DNA from: Clostridia bacterium
Lineage (GTDB): Bacteria > Bacillota > Clostridia > Christensenellales > Borkfalkiaceae
Length of the DNA stretch: 8,218 bases
Reading direction: 5' to 3'
NCBI GenBank assembly: GCA_017501125.1
Contig: JAFVXN010000128.1
Coordinates: forward strand, 1 to 8,218
Positions 1 through 5,781 of the stretch are shown here, piece after piece. The notes under the pieces were generated by a model. That model saw nothing but the letters and a program-made list of their open reading frames with translations. It was not told the origin of the DNA and did no database searches. Numbering within the stretch: the stretch's first letter is position 1; each line of letters begins with the position of its first letter. A program made the translations under genes and the position numbers.

Positions 1-117
1 AGGGCGATGGAGTACTGGGCTTTGCAGTACGTGAAAAACGTGGAAATAATCGCGCCGAAATCCTTGCGTGAGCAACTTAAAGCCACCCTGCAAAAAGCCG
101 TTGAGCAATACCGATAA
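1..117 (+). CDS. WYL-domain transcriptional regulator, C-terminal fragment
   Basis: Frame 1 is open from the window edge to a TAA at 115-117, giving 38 residues (RAMEYWALQYVKNV... ending AVEQYR). The pattern of an aromatic-rich strand (EYWALQY), a V-E-I/V-hydrophobic strand, then P-x-S-L-R-E followed by a terminal amphipathic helix is what I know from the C-terminal (WCX) extension of WYL-domain regulators. These usually have an N-terminal winged-helix DNA-binding domain, a WYL ligand-sensing domain and this C-terminal element. The DNA-binding and WYL parts lie outside the window, so target and ligand cannot be inferred. A strong terminator follows 14 bases after the stop, so it is probably not co-transcribed with the downstream hydrolase gene. 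Family assignment from so short a tail is likely but not certain. Confidence 0.7.
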   Translation, partial: RAMEYWALQYVKNVEIIAPKSLREQLKATLQKAVEQYR

Positions 118-128
118 CGTAATAGTCT

Positions 129-160
129 TAAAAGAGAGGTTCCCATACCTCTCTTTTTTG
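129..160 (+). terminator. Rho-independent terminator of the WYL regulator gene
   Basis: AAAGAGAGGT (131-140) pairs perfectly with ACCTCTCTTT (147-156) around a 6-base loop, and the stem runs directly into further Ts (157-159). It lies 14 bases after the upstream stop codon. Confidence 0.9.
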
Positions 161-198
161 TTGGCGGAAGGAGGGTGGAGGAGACGGTGCGATTAAAA

Positions 199-225
199 AA
201 ATTTTGCCAAAGGCAAAAGAAAAAA
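199..225. repeat. Palindromic 27-bp element, copy 1 (upstream of GH3 promoter)
   Basis: The core is TTTTGCC (202-208), AAA, GGCAAAA (212-218), a perfect 7-bp inverted repeat, followed by G and an A-tract (220-225). A second copy at 6796-6822 matches at 23 of 27 positions. The four differences are two paired substitutions that keep the inverted repeat intact. The core ends 18 bp before the -35 box of the hydrolase promoter and lies downstream of the previous gene's terminator, so it is probably not transcribed. It could be a protein-binding site or an UP-like element. On the minus strand it resembles a weak terminator, but no minus-strand gene ends here. Confidence 0.6.
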
Positions 226-236
226 TAGATTTCCTA

Positions 237-266
237 TTGAAAGGGTCAAAAAGAGTGTGATATAAT
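237..266 (+). promoter_or_regulatory. Sigma-A promoter of the GH3 gene
   Basis: The -35 box TTGAAA (237-242), an 18-bp spacer and a perfect -10 box TATAAT (261-266) preceded by the extended -10 dinucleotide TG at 258-259. The start codon is 29 bases beyond the -10 box, so the leader is short. Confidence 0.88.
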
Positions 267-295
267 ATACGCAACGAGAAAAGAGGAGGCACGGT

Positions 296-2737
296 ATGGA
301 CGTCGAAAAGATGATAGAGACGCTGACGAGGGAAGAGAAAGCGGCGCTCTTAGCAGGGACGGATTTTATGTACACCAATCCCGTGCCCCGTCTGGGTATC
401 CCGAGCGTCAGGATGAGCGACGGACCGCACGGCTTGCGCGTGCAACGAAAAAAGGGCGACAACGGCACCTCCAACAGCGAGAAAGCCACTTGTTTTCCCA
501 CGGCGGCGACGACGGCGTCGAGTTGGAATCCAGACAATCTCTATCGCATGGGCAGGGCAATCGGGCGCGAGTGCCGTCACTACGGCGTGAACGTCGTCCT
601 AGGCCCTGGCGTCAATATCAAACGCAACCCCTTGGGTGGCAGGAATTTTGAGTATTTTTCGGAAGACCCGTATCTTGCAGGCAAAATGGGCGTGGCTGAG
701 GTGCAAGGGATTCAGGCGGAGGGCGCAGGCGTCTCCGTCAAGCATTTCGCCCTCAACAACAGCGAAAACTACCGTTTTATGGGGGATAGCATTGCGGATA
801 TGCGCGCTATGCGCGAGATATATCTAAAACCCTTCGAGAGGATAGTCAAAGAGGCTTGTCCCGAGACGCTGATGTGCGCCTACAACAAAATCAACGGCGA
901 ATTTTGCAGTCAAAATTACTGGCTGTTGACGGACGTGCTCCGCAAGGAATGGGGTTTTACGGGACTTGTGATGACCGACTGGGGCGCGACGCACGACAGG
1001 CTGAAAATGCTGCGCGCAGGGCTAGATTTAGAGATGCCTGGCGACACCGCCGTCTGCCGAAAATGGATTATGGACGGGCTGGCTTCGGGCGCGCTGGACG
1101 AGGCGGTGCTAGACGAAGCGGTTCGCAACGTATTGACCCTCGTGGCAAAACACGAAAAAGACGAGAAGGAGGCGACGGATTTTGCCGCGCACCACGCGCT
1201 GGCGAAGGAGATTGCGATTGATTCCGCCGTGCTGATGCAAAACGACGGCGCGTTGCCTCTTGACAAAGACGAGCCCCTGTTCGTCTGCGGCGAACTCTTC
1301 GAAAAAATGCGTTATCAAGGCGCAGGTAGTTCGATGATACACCCTGCCTTTTTGTCCACGCCCAAGACGGCGTTCGAGGCGAAAGGGGTGCACTACGCCT
1401 ATGCCAAGGGATATCGTGAAAGCGGGATAAAAAGGGAACGAAAACTAATAGACGAGGCGCTCCAAAAGGCGACGGAGTACGAGAAGGTAATCGTCTTTGC
1501 GGGCTTGACCGATTACGTTGAGAGTGAGGGCGCAGACAGGGAAGATATGGCGTTGCCCGACAACCAACTCGCCTTAATCGACGCTTTGCTAGATGCAGGC
1601 AAAAAGGTGGTGGTCGTCCTCTACGGTGGCTCGCCTGCGGAGTTGCCCTTTGCAGATAGGACGTCGGCGATTCTCAATATGTATCTACCTGGGCAAAACG
1701 GCGGTGAAGCGACGTACTCCTTGCTTTTTGGCGAGGTTTCGCCTTCGGGACGGTTGGCGGAGAGTTGGCCGATAAATTATAGCGACGTGCCCTTCGGCGA
1801 GGACTTTGCAAGGACGAAGAACGAAGTTTATAAAGAAAGTATTTTCGTAGGGTACAGGTACTACTTGACGGCGAAAAAGCGGGTGCGATACCCCTTTGGA
1901 TACGGGCTTTCCTATACCCGATTTGCCTATGACAATCTAGCCGTCGTGGAGACGGATAACGGCTACGAAATCACCTGCGATATTCAAAACGTAGGGGGCA
2001 GGGACGGCGCGGAAGTCGTGCAACTGTACGTCAACGCGCCAAAAGGCAGGGTGTTCCGCCCCGTGCGGGAGTTGAAAGGCTTTGCGAAAATTTACTTAAA
2101 AGCAGGGGAAAAAGGCAAGGTCAAGATAGCCTTAGAAAGGGATGAATTGCGCTATTTTGATACGGCAAAAAACCGCTACGTGTTGGAGGAGGGCGACTAC
2201 GCCTTCGAGATTTGTGCCGATTGCGAGCGGGTGATATTGTCAAAGACTATGCCAGTGCAAGGCGAGGCGGTCGCGTGCGACGAAAAGGGGATGACGGCGT
2301 ACGGAGCGGCGGACGTTGCGGCGATGACGGACGAAGCGTTCGAGGCGATGTCGGGGCGCAAGATTCCTGCGCTTCCACCCAGCCGACCTATTCATATGGA
2401 GAGTCGGTTCACCGACCTAAAATCGACCGCGGTCGGCAGATGCCTGTACGGGTTGGTTGGCGCCGTGATGAAGGTGAATTTAGCCGTAGCAAAAGGGCTA
2501 CCCGAGGGGGTTAAAAGGGACAATCGCGTCAAGGGTGCGATATTCCTTAAAAAGGTGCTCGATTCCAGTTCCATGATCACCATGACCATGACGGCAGGCG
2601 TGCCCTGCCCGTACAATCTTATGGAAGGAATCGTGCATATCGCCAACGGCAGGATTTTTAAGGGTTTGCGCTGCGCATGCACGCGCATCAAAGCCCCGAA
2701 ACTGCCCAAAAAAGTACGTCGTGCCAAGAAAAAGTAA
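296..2737 (+). CDS. Glycoside hydrolase family 3 beta-glucosidase-type enzyme
   Basis: An 813-residue protein with the family's domain order: (beta/alpha)8 barrel (about residues 25-285), alpha/beta sandwich (about 305-540), then a fibronectin-III-like domain (about 545-650). The probable nucleophile is Asp228 in GLVMTDWGA; the usual motif is SDW, here TDW. The probable acid/base is Glu411 in the ESEGADR stretch. Substrate-pocket signatures are SDGPHGLR (41-48), NPLGGRNFEYFSEDP (111-125) and KHF (149-151). Such enzymes release non-reducing-end sugars, usually beta-glucose or beta-xylose, from oligosaccharides; the sugar cannot be told from sequence. No signal peptide is present, so it probably acts in the cytoplasm on imported sugars. 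An extra region (about 700-813) with a very basic end follows the FnIII domain. The start is fixed by AGAGGAGG at 282-289, 6 bases before ATG. It has its own promoter. No terminator is evident before the next gene, so read-through is possible. Confidence 0.95.
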   Translation: MDVEKMIETLTREEKAALLAGTDFMYTNPVPRLGIPSVRMSDGPHGLRVQRKKGDNGTSNSEKATCFPTAATTASSWNPDNLYRMGRAIGRECRHYGVNVVLGPGVNIKRNPLGGRNFEYFSEDPYLAGKMGVAEVQGIQAEGAGVSVKHFALNNSENYRFMGDSIADMRAMREIYLKPFERIVKEACPETLMCAYNKINGEFCSQNYWLLTDVLRKEWGFTGLVMTDWGATHDRLKMLRAGLDLEMPGDTAVCRKWIMDGLASGALDEAVLDEAVRNVLTLVAKHEKDEKEATDFAAHHALAKEIAIDSAVLMQNDGALPLDKDEPLFVCGELFEKMRYQGAGSSMIHPAFLSTPKTAFEAKGVHYAYAKGYRESGIKRERKLIDEALQKATEYEKVIVFAGLTDYVESEGADREDMALPDNQLALIDALLDAGKKVVVVLYGGSPAELPFADRTSAILNMYLPGQNGGEATYSLLFGEVSPSGRLAESWPINYSDVPFGEDFARTKNEVYKESIFVGYRYYLTAKKRVRYPFGYGLSYTRFAYDNLAVVETDNGYEITCDIQNVGGRDGAEVVQLYVNAPKGRVFRPVRELKGFAKIYLKAGEKGKVKIALERDELRYFDTAKNRYVLEEGDYAFEICADCERVILSKTMPVQGEAVACDEKGMTAYGAADVAAMTDEAFEAMSGRKIPALPPSRPIHMESRFTDLKSTAVGRCLYGLVGAVMKVNLAVAKGLPEGVKRDNRVKGAIFLKKVLDSSSMITMTMTAGVPCPYNLMEGIVHIANGRIFKGLRCACTRIKAPKLPKKVRRAKKK

Positions 2738-2743
2738 AGTGAC

Positions 2744-2754
2744 TGACAAATTGT
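2744..2754. promoter_or_regulatory. TGACAAAT-type motif upstream of lipid kinase promoter
   Basis: TGACAAATTGT includes a short inverted repeat (ACAA/TTGT), and a related TGACAAAA lies at 2767-2774. The octamer TGACAAAT also occurs in the promoter region of the acyltransferase gene and, on the minus strand, of the first DegV gene. Binding-site status is inference only; the DNA is AT-rich. Confidence 0.25.
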
Positions 2755-2788
2755 ATTGTGAAGATATGACAAAATTTTCCAAAAAGCG

Positions 2789-2817
2789 TTGACATTCGAA
2801 GGGGGATAGAATATAAT
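2789..2817 (+). promoter_or_regulatory. Consensus sigma-A promoter of the lipid kinase gene
   Basis: Perfect TTGACA (2789-2794), 17-bp spacer and perfect TATAAT (2812-2817), 38 bases before the start codon of the next gene. It gives the kinase its own transcription start even though no terminator separates it from the hydrolase gene. Confidence 0.93.
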
Positions 2818-2855
2818 AAAATCACAAAATTCGATACGACAAAGGAAGGTTTCTT

Positions 2856-3695
2856 ATGAAAAAATATGCATTATACAATTCGCTTGCGTGCAACGGGCGA
2901 GGTAAGGAACTGGCGATGGAATTGAAAGCATTGTATCCCGACGACGAGATAATCTTTCAAGACGTAATTGAGTTGCAAGATTACGCCGCCTACGTGAAGG
3001 AAACGGACGCGCCTATCGTTATCTGCGGTGGCGACGGGACTATTAACAAGTTCGCCAACCAGACGAAAGGGGTGCGCGACGGGAAAGAGATCTATTATTT
3101 TGCTTGCGGTAGTGGCAACGATTTTATGCGCGACGTCGCCGAAGAAGGGGAGAAGATCGTGCGCATCGACGAATATTTGAAGGGGTTGCCCACGGTTATC
3201 GTCAAGGGAACGGAGTACGAGTTCGTCAACGGTGTCGGCTACGGTATCGACGGCTACTGTTGTGAGGTTGGCGACAAGATTCGTGCACAAAAGCCCGGCG
3301 CGAAGATTGATTACACGGGGATTGCCATCAAAGGGTTGCTTTTTCACTACCAGACGACGGGAGCGACGGTGACTGTGGACGGCGAGACGCATACCTTTGA
3401 TAAGGTGTGGTTGGCGCCTACGATGCATGGTCGCTACTACGGCGGCGGCATGCTTCCCTGTCCAGACCAAAACCGTAAGGACGATAAGGTATCCCTGATG
3501 CTTTTCTACGGCTCGGGTAAGTTAAAGACGCTGATGATTTTCCCTAATATTTTCAAAGGGAAACACGTCAAACACGACAAGCATATCAAGATTTTCACAG
3601 GCAAAGAAATCACCGTCAAATTCGACGAGCCTCGTGCGTTGCAGATAGACGGCGAGACGATTTTAGACGTCGCCGAATACACGGTAAGGATTTAA
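2856..3695 (+). CDS. Diacylglycerol kinase family lipid kinase (DagK/YegS type)
   Basis: A 279-residue protein of the diacylglycerol kinase catalytic family, which phosphorylates lipid hydroxyls with ATP. The usual role is returning diacylglycerol to phosphatidic acid at the inner face of the membrane. Family signatures are the nucleotide-binding loop GGDGT (residues 58-62) after the hydrophobic strand PIVIC, GSGNDF (85-90), the C-terminal domain GGGM stretch (196-199) followed by KDDKVSLMLF (208-217), and QIDGE (263-267). Length is slightly under the usual 290-330. No signal peptide or membrane span is visible, as expected for a peripheral enzyme. AAGGAAGG (2842-2849) lies 6 bases before ATG. 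A terminator follows, so it is monocistronic from its own promoter. The neighbouring acyltransferase also makes phosphatidic acid. The exact lipid substrate (diacylglycerol, sphingosine-like, undecaprenol) is not decided by sequence. Confidence 0.92.
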   Translation: MKKYALYNSLACNGRGKELAMELKALYPDDEIIFQDVIELQDYAAYVKETDAPIVICGGDGTINKFANQTKGVRDGKEIYYFACGSGNDFMRDVAEEGEKIVRIDEYLKGLPTVIVKGTEYEFVNGVGYGIDGYCCEVGDKIRAQKPGAKIDYTGIAIKGLLFHYQTTGATVTVDGETHTFDKVWLAPTMHGRYYGGGMLPCPDQNRKDDKVSLMLFYGSGKLKTLMIFPNIFKGKHVKHDKHIKIFTGKEITVKFDEPRALQIDGETILDVAEYTVRI

Positions 3696-3696
3696 G

Positions 3697-3731
3697 AAAA
3701 GGGGCTCTGCCTATACGGCAGAGTCTTTCTT
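3697..3731 (+). terminator. Rho-independent terminator of the lipid kinase gene
   Basis: CTCTGCC (3705-3711) pairs with GGCAGAG (3717-3723) around TATAC. The stem is extended by G-U and G-C pairs, flanked by AAAA on the left and TTTCTT on the right. It begins just after the stop codon. Confidence 0.85.
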
Positions 3732-3765
3732 GTGCACGGAAAACAAACGGGTTGATTGCAAATCC

Positions 3766-3794
3766 TTGACAAATATTGTCACGCGTGGTAAAAT
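3766..3794 (+). promoter_or_regulatory. Sigma-A promoter of the acyltransferase gene
   Basis: Perfect TTGACA (3766-3771), 17-bp spacer, and TAAAAT (3789-3794) with an extended -10 TG at 3786-3787. The leader to the start codon is about 40 bases. Confidence 0.88.
3767..3781. promoter_or_regulatory. Palindrome over the -35 box of the acyltransferase promoter (possible operator)
   Basis: TGACAAATATTGTCA is a perfect 6-bp inverted repeat (TGACAA/TTGTCA) with a 3-base centre. Its left arm covers five bases of the -35 box, a position where a bound repressor would block RNA polymerase. Related sequences lie upstream of the kinase gene and of both DegV genes. Operator function is inferred from symmetry and position only. 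Confidence 0.4.
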
Positions 3795-3837
3795 GTAGCG
3801 GAATAGGAAGCGGATTTTTTCGCAAAGGAAGGAAATT

Positions 3838-4626
3838 ATGGATATCTTTATAGCGGTGCTTTGGATTTTGCTGGCTATTTTGGTAGAGATAGTGGCGGTA
3901 GTACTCGTATGCTTTATCTTGTGGATTCTAATCGCCACCATCCTCGGCTGGTGCGTCAACACGAAAAAGGATCATATCAAACGCAACAAATTCTATGCTT
4001 GGTATTTTGAAACCTCGTTGAGCGTCATCCTTAACTTGCTTCGCGTGAAGGTGCATTACGAGGGGGATGAACTGGTGCCCAAGGACGAAAAGTTCCTGCT
4101 CGTGAGCAACCACGTCTCCAACTACGACTCGCTGGCTGTGCACAAAGCGATGAGAAAGTACGGTTTCGGCGTCATTTCCAAGCCTTCCAACCTCAAGATT
4201 CCTTTCTTTGGGAGGATGACGAGAAAGTGCAACTTCTATCCCATTGATAGAGAGAACGCGCGCAACGCGGTCAAGACGATCAACGTAGCGGCGGAGGCTA
4301 TCAAGGCGGGCGAGGCGTCTATGATCGTCTATCCCGAAGGCACGAGGAACAAATCGGCGCAAGGTTTGTTGCCTTTCCACAACAGCGTCTTCAAGGTCGC
4401 CCAAAAGGCGAAGTGTCCCATCGTCGTCATCTCGACGCGCGGCACGGAAAAGGTGCATAAGTGTGCGCCTTTTAGAAAATCGCATATCTATCTTAAAGTA
4501 CTGGAAGTTATCCCCACGGAGGAAGTGATGGCAACGAGGACCTCGGAGATCGGCGCTAAGGTCGAAGGCTTGCTCCTTGCCGACGAGAAGGAGTGGCGCG
4601 AAAAGGAAAGCGCTGGCAACGTATAA
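3838..4626 (+). CDS. plsC: 1-acyl-sn-glycerol-3-phosphate acyltransferase (PlsC family)
   Basis: A 262-residue membrane-bound acyltransferase of the PlsC/LPLAT family. The usual reaction transfers an acyl chain to lyso-phosphatidic acid, giving phosphatidic acid, the precursor of membrane phospholipids. An N-terminal hydrophobic stretch (about residues 3-38) anchors it. Catalytic motif I is NHVSNYD with His92 and Asp97 (HX4D). Motif II is FYPIDR (133-138), motif III is YPEGTR (165-170), and PIVVIST (194-200) fits motif IV. Length is typical. The start is supported by AAGGAAGG (3825-3832), 5 bases before ATG. It is transcribed alone between its own promoter and terminator, next to a lipid kinase with the same product and converging on FakB-type genes that supply acyl chains. 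LPLAT relatives with other acceptors exist, so the precise substrate is probable rather than proven. Confidence 0.9.
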   Translation: MDIFIAVLWILLAILVEIVAVVLVCFILWILIATILGWCVNTKKDHIKRNKFYAWYFETSLSVILNLLRVKVHYEGDELVPKDEKFLLVSNHVSNYDSLAVHKAMRKYGFGVISKPSNLKIPFFGRMTRKCNFYPIDRENARNAVKTINVAAEAIKAGEASMIVYPEGTRNKSAQGLLPFHNSVFKVAQKAKCPIVVISTRGTEKVHKCAPFRKSHIYLKVLEVIPTEEVMATRTSEIGAKVEGLLLADEKEWREKESAGNV

Positions 4627-4662
4627 AAAAAGCGGAGTGGCATACCTGCCCACTCCGTTTTC
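4627..4662 (+). terminator. Rho-independent terminator of the acyltransferase gene
   Basis: CGGAGTGG (4633-4640) pairs with CCACTCCG (4650-4657), 9-base loop, with A-tract upstream and TTTTCT downstream. It starts immediately after the stop codon. Confidence 0.85.
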
Positions 4663-4675
4663 TATTGATACCGAT

Positions 4676-4706
4676 AAAAAACCGCCCTTAGCAAAGGGCG
4701 GTTTTA
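4676..4706 (-). terminator. Terminator of the first DegV gene, probably bidirectional
   Basis: ACCGCCCTT (4681-4689) pairs with AAGGGCGGT (4694-4702) across a 4-base loop, extended by A-T pairs. Read on the minus strand it lies just beyond the DegV stop codon and ends in a run of Ts. Read on the plus strand it also ends in TTTT, giving a second barrier to transcription from the converging acyltransferase gene. Confidence 0.88.
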
Positions 4707-4709
4707 CGA

Positions 4710-5615
4710 TTATTTTTTGCTGTCTGCCAAGGAATCTGCGGTGACTTCCGTGCCGTAGAAGAAGATACTGAGGGTACCAGGGCCGACGGATGCGCCGACG
4801 GTAGGACCGATATAGTCGACCTCGAACTGATCGTCGGTAAGACCCAAGGCTTCTTTGAGGGTTTCTTTGACGGCGAGTGCTTCGTCAAGGCAATCCGCGT
4901 GGTGAATGGCGATGCCCAAGTCGTTGGGGACGTATTCTGCGATCGTCTTTTCGATGATACGTGCAATCGAGCGTTTTCTACCCTTAACCTTTTCAACGGC
5001 GTAGTTGTAGCCGTGGATATCGGAGATGATGACGGGTTTAATGGAAAGCAAGTCGCCGAAGAAAGCGGAGGACGCAGATACGCGGCCAGCCTGTTTAAGA
5101 TAGGCGAGTTTGTCGACGACGGCCTCTTGGTTGAAGAATTTTTTATTTTCCTCCACCCAAGCGGCGGTTTCTTCGATGGTTTTGCCTTCCGCGCGGAGTT
5201 TGGATGCTTTGATACACAAAAGGGTAAGACAACCGGTAGAGTTGATAGAGTCTACGCAGATGATTTTTGCTTCGGGATATTTAGGGAGCAACTCGTCTTT
5301 TGCAGCATTTGCCGAGTTAATCGAGGTCGAAAGTGCTTTCGAGCAAGCGATATAAAGGACGTCGTAGCCTTCTTTCAGGTATTTTTCAAAATGCTCAAGG
5401 AAGGTTTGCGTGTTGACGGCAGCGGTGCGGATACGGGTACCCTTACGCATAACGTCGTAGAACTCCTTTGCGGAGAGGGGTTCCCAGTCAAGGCTCGCCT
5501 CGACGTCGTTGTCGTCGTAAATATAGCGCATAGGCACGTATTCAAGATCGTACTGCTCTCTCACTTTTTTGGACAAGTCGCTGCAAGTGTCACTCATAAT
5601 GATATATTTTCTCAT
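4710..5615 (-). CDS. degV: DegV family fatty-acid-binding protein (FakB-like), copy 1
   Basis: A 301-residue DegV-family protein. Characterised members (FakB) hold a fatty acid while the kinase FakA phosphorylates it to acyl-phosphate for phospholipid synthesis. Signatures: N-terminal strand and loop IIMSDTCSDL (5-14), Thr64 in the segment matching the family's TSQPS motif, CSKALS (91-96) matching SSxLSG, KQAGR (174-178) followed by AFFGDLLSIKPVI (184-196), and GPG (278-280). The family's usual histidine two residues before GPG is Ser276 here. It is collinear without gaps, and roughly 60 percent identical, with the adjacent copy, so the pair is a tandem duplication. AGGAGG (centred near 5626) lies about 7 bases before ATG. 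It has its own promoter and terminator, and faces the acyltransferase gene. No FakA kinase gene is in the window. Specific fatty acid unknown. Confidence 0.92.
   Translation of the reverse strand: MRKYIIMSDTCSDLSKKVREQYDLEYVPMRYIYDDNDVEASLDWEPLSAKEFYDVMRKGTRIRTAAVNTQTFLEHFEKYLKEGYDVLYIACSKALSTSINSANAAKDELLPKYPEAKIICVDSINSTGCLTLLCIKASKLRAEGKTIEETAAWVEENKKFFNQEAVVDKLAYLKQAGRVSASSAFFGDLLSIKPVIISDIHGYNYAVEKVKGRKRSIARIIEKTIAEYVPNDLGIAIHHADCLDEALAVKETLKEALGLTDDQFEVDYIGPTVGASVGPGTLSIFFYGTEVTADSLADSKK
5152..5201. repeat. Near-identical segment shared by the two DegV genes, copy 1
   Basis: This 50-base stretch matches 6221-6270 at 48 positions. It encodes most of the 19-residue block (139-157) that is identical in the two proteins, although the genes overall are much more diverged. 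Strong constraint or gene conversion could explain it. Confidence 0.7.
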
Positions 5616-5649
5616 ATAAAAATCCTCCTAAACGGTAGATATCACTTAC

Positions 5650-5678
5650 AGTATACACCTGCGCGAAAAAAATGTCAA
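5650..5678 (-). promoter_or_regulatory. Sigma-A promoter of DegV copy 1
   Basis: On the minus strand, perfect TTGACA (5678-5673), 17-bp spacer, and TATACT (5655-5650), 34 bases before the start codon. Confidence 0.9.
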
Positions 5679-5687
5679 TATTTTTTA

Positions 5688-5699
5688 TGACATTTGTCA
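5688..5699. promoter_or_regulatory. TGACAAAT-type palindrome upstream of the DegV copy 1 promoter
   Basis: The minus strand reads TGACAAATGTCA, a perfect 5-bp inverted repeat with a 2-base centre, starting 9 bp upstream of the -35 box. It shares TGACAAAT with the palindrome on the acyltransferase promoter and with the motif upstream of the kinase promoter. Function is inferred only. Confidence 0.35.
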
Positions 5700-5735
5700 C
5701 ATTTTTTTAATACAATGTGCAAAAAATGGCGAAAA

Positions 5736-5770
5736 ATGAAAGCAGATACGTTATTGTATCTGCTTTTTTT
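5736..5770 (-). terminator. Terminator of DegV copy 2
   Basis: AAAGCAGATAC (5739-5749) pairs perfectly with GTATCTGCTTT (5756-5766) across a 6-base loop. On the minus strand it follows the DegV stop by about 15 bases and leads into TTTCATTTTT. On the plus strand it has an even better T-run (5764-5770), so it may act in both directions. It separates the two DegV genes transcriptionally. Confidence 0.85.
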
Positions 5771-5781
5771 CGTCGATAGGG

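Noticed and set aside
202..218. Palindrome read as a minus-strand Rho-independent terminator
   Set aside because: It has a short stem and T-rich 3' flank on the minus strand, but no minus-strand gene ends here. The second copy lies between divergent promoters, where a terminator would have no transcript to stop.
2871..3470. Open frame of 199 codons antisense to the lipid kinase
   Set aside because: It is a shadow of a clear kinase gene, rich in Arg/His/Val as expected of an antisense translation, with no Shine-Dalgarno site or promoter.
3752..3762. GATT/AATC inverted repeat upstream of the acyltransferase promoter
   Set aside because: The arms are only 4 bp in AT-rich DNA, well within chance, and there is no second copy.
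3928..4653. Open frame of 241 codons on the minus strand antisense to the acyltransferase
   Set aside because: It overlaps the catalytic motifs of the PlsC gene, has no recognisable family pattern or start signal, and spans the terminator region. It is a codon-bias shadow.
4899..5690. Long open frame of 263 codons on the plus strand antisense to DegV copy 1, with a similar 243-codon frame at 5968-6699 antisense to copy 2
   Set aside because: The two antisense products resemble each other only because the sense genes are paralogues. Neither has its own convincing ribosome-binding site or promoter, and the sense frames are unmistakable DegV proteins.
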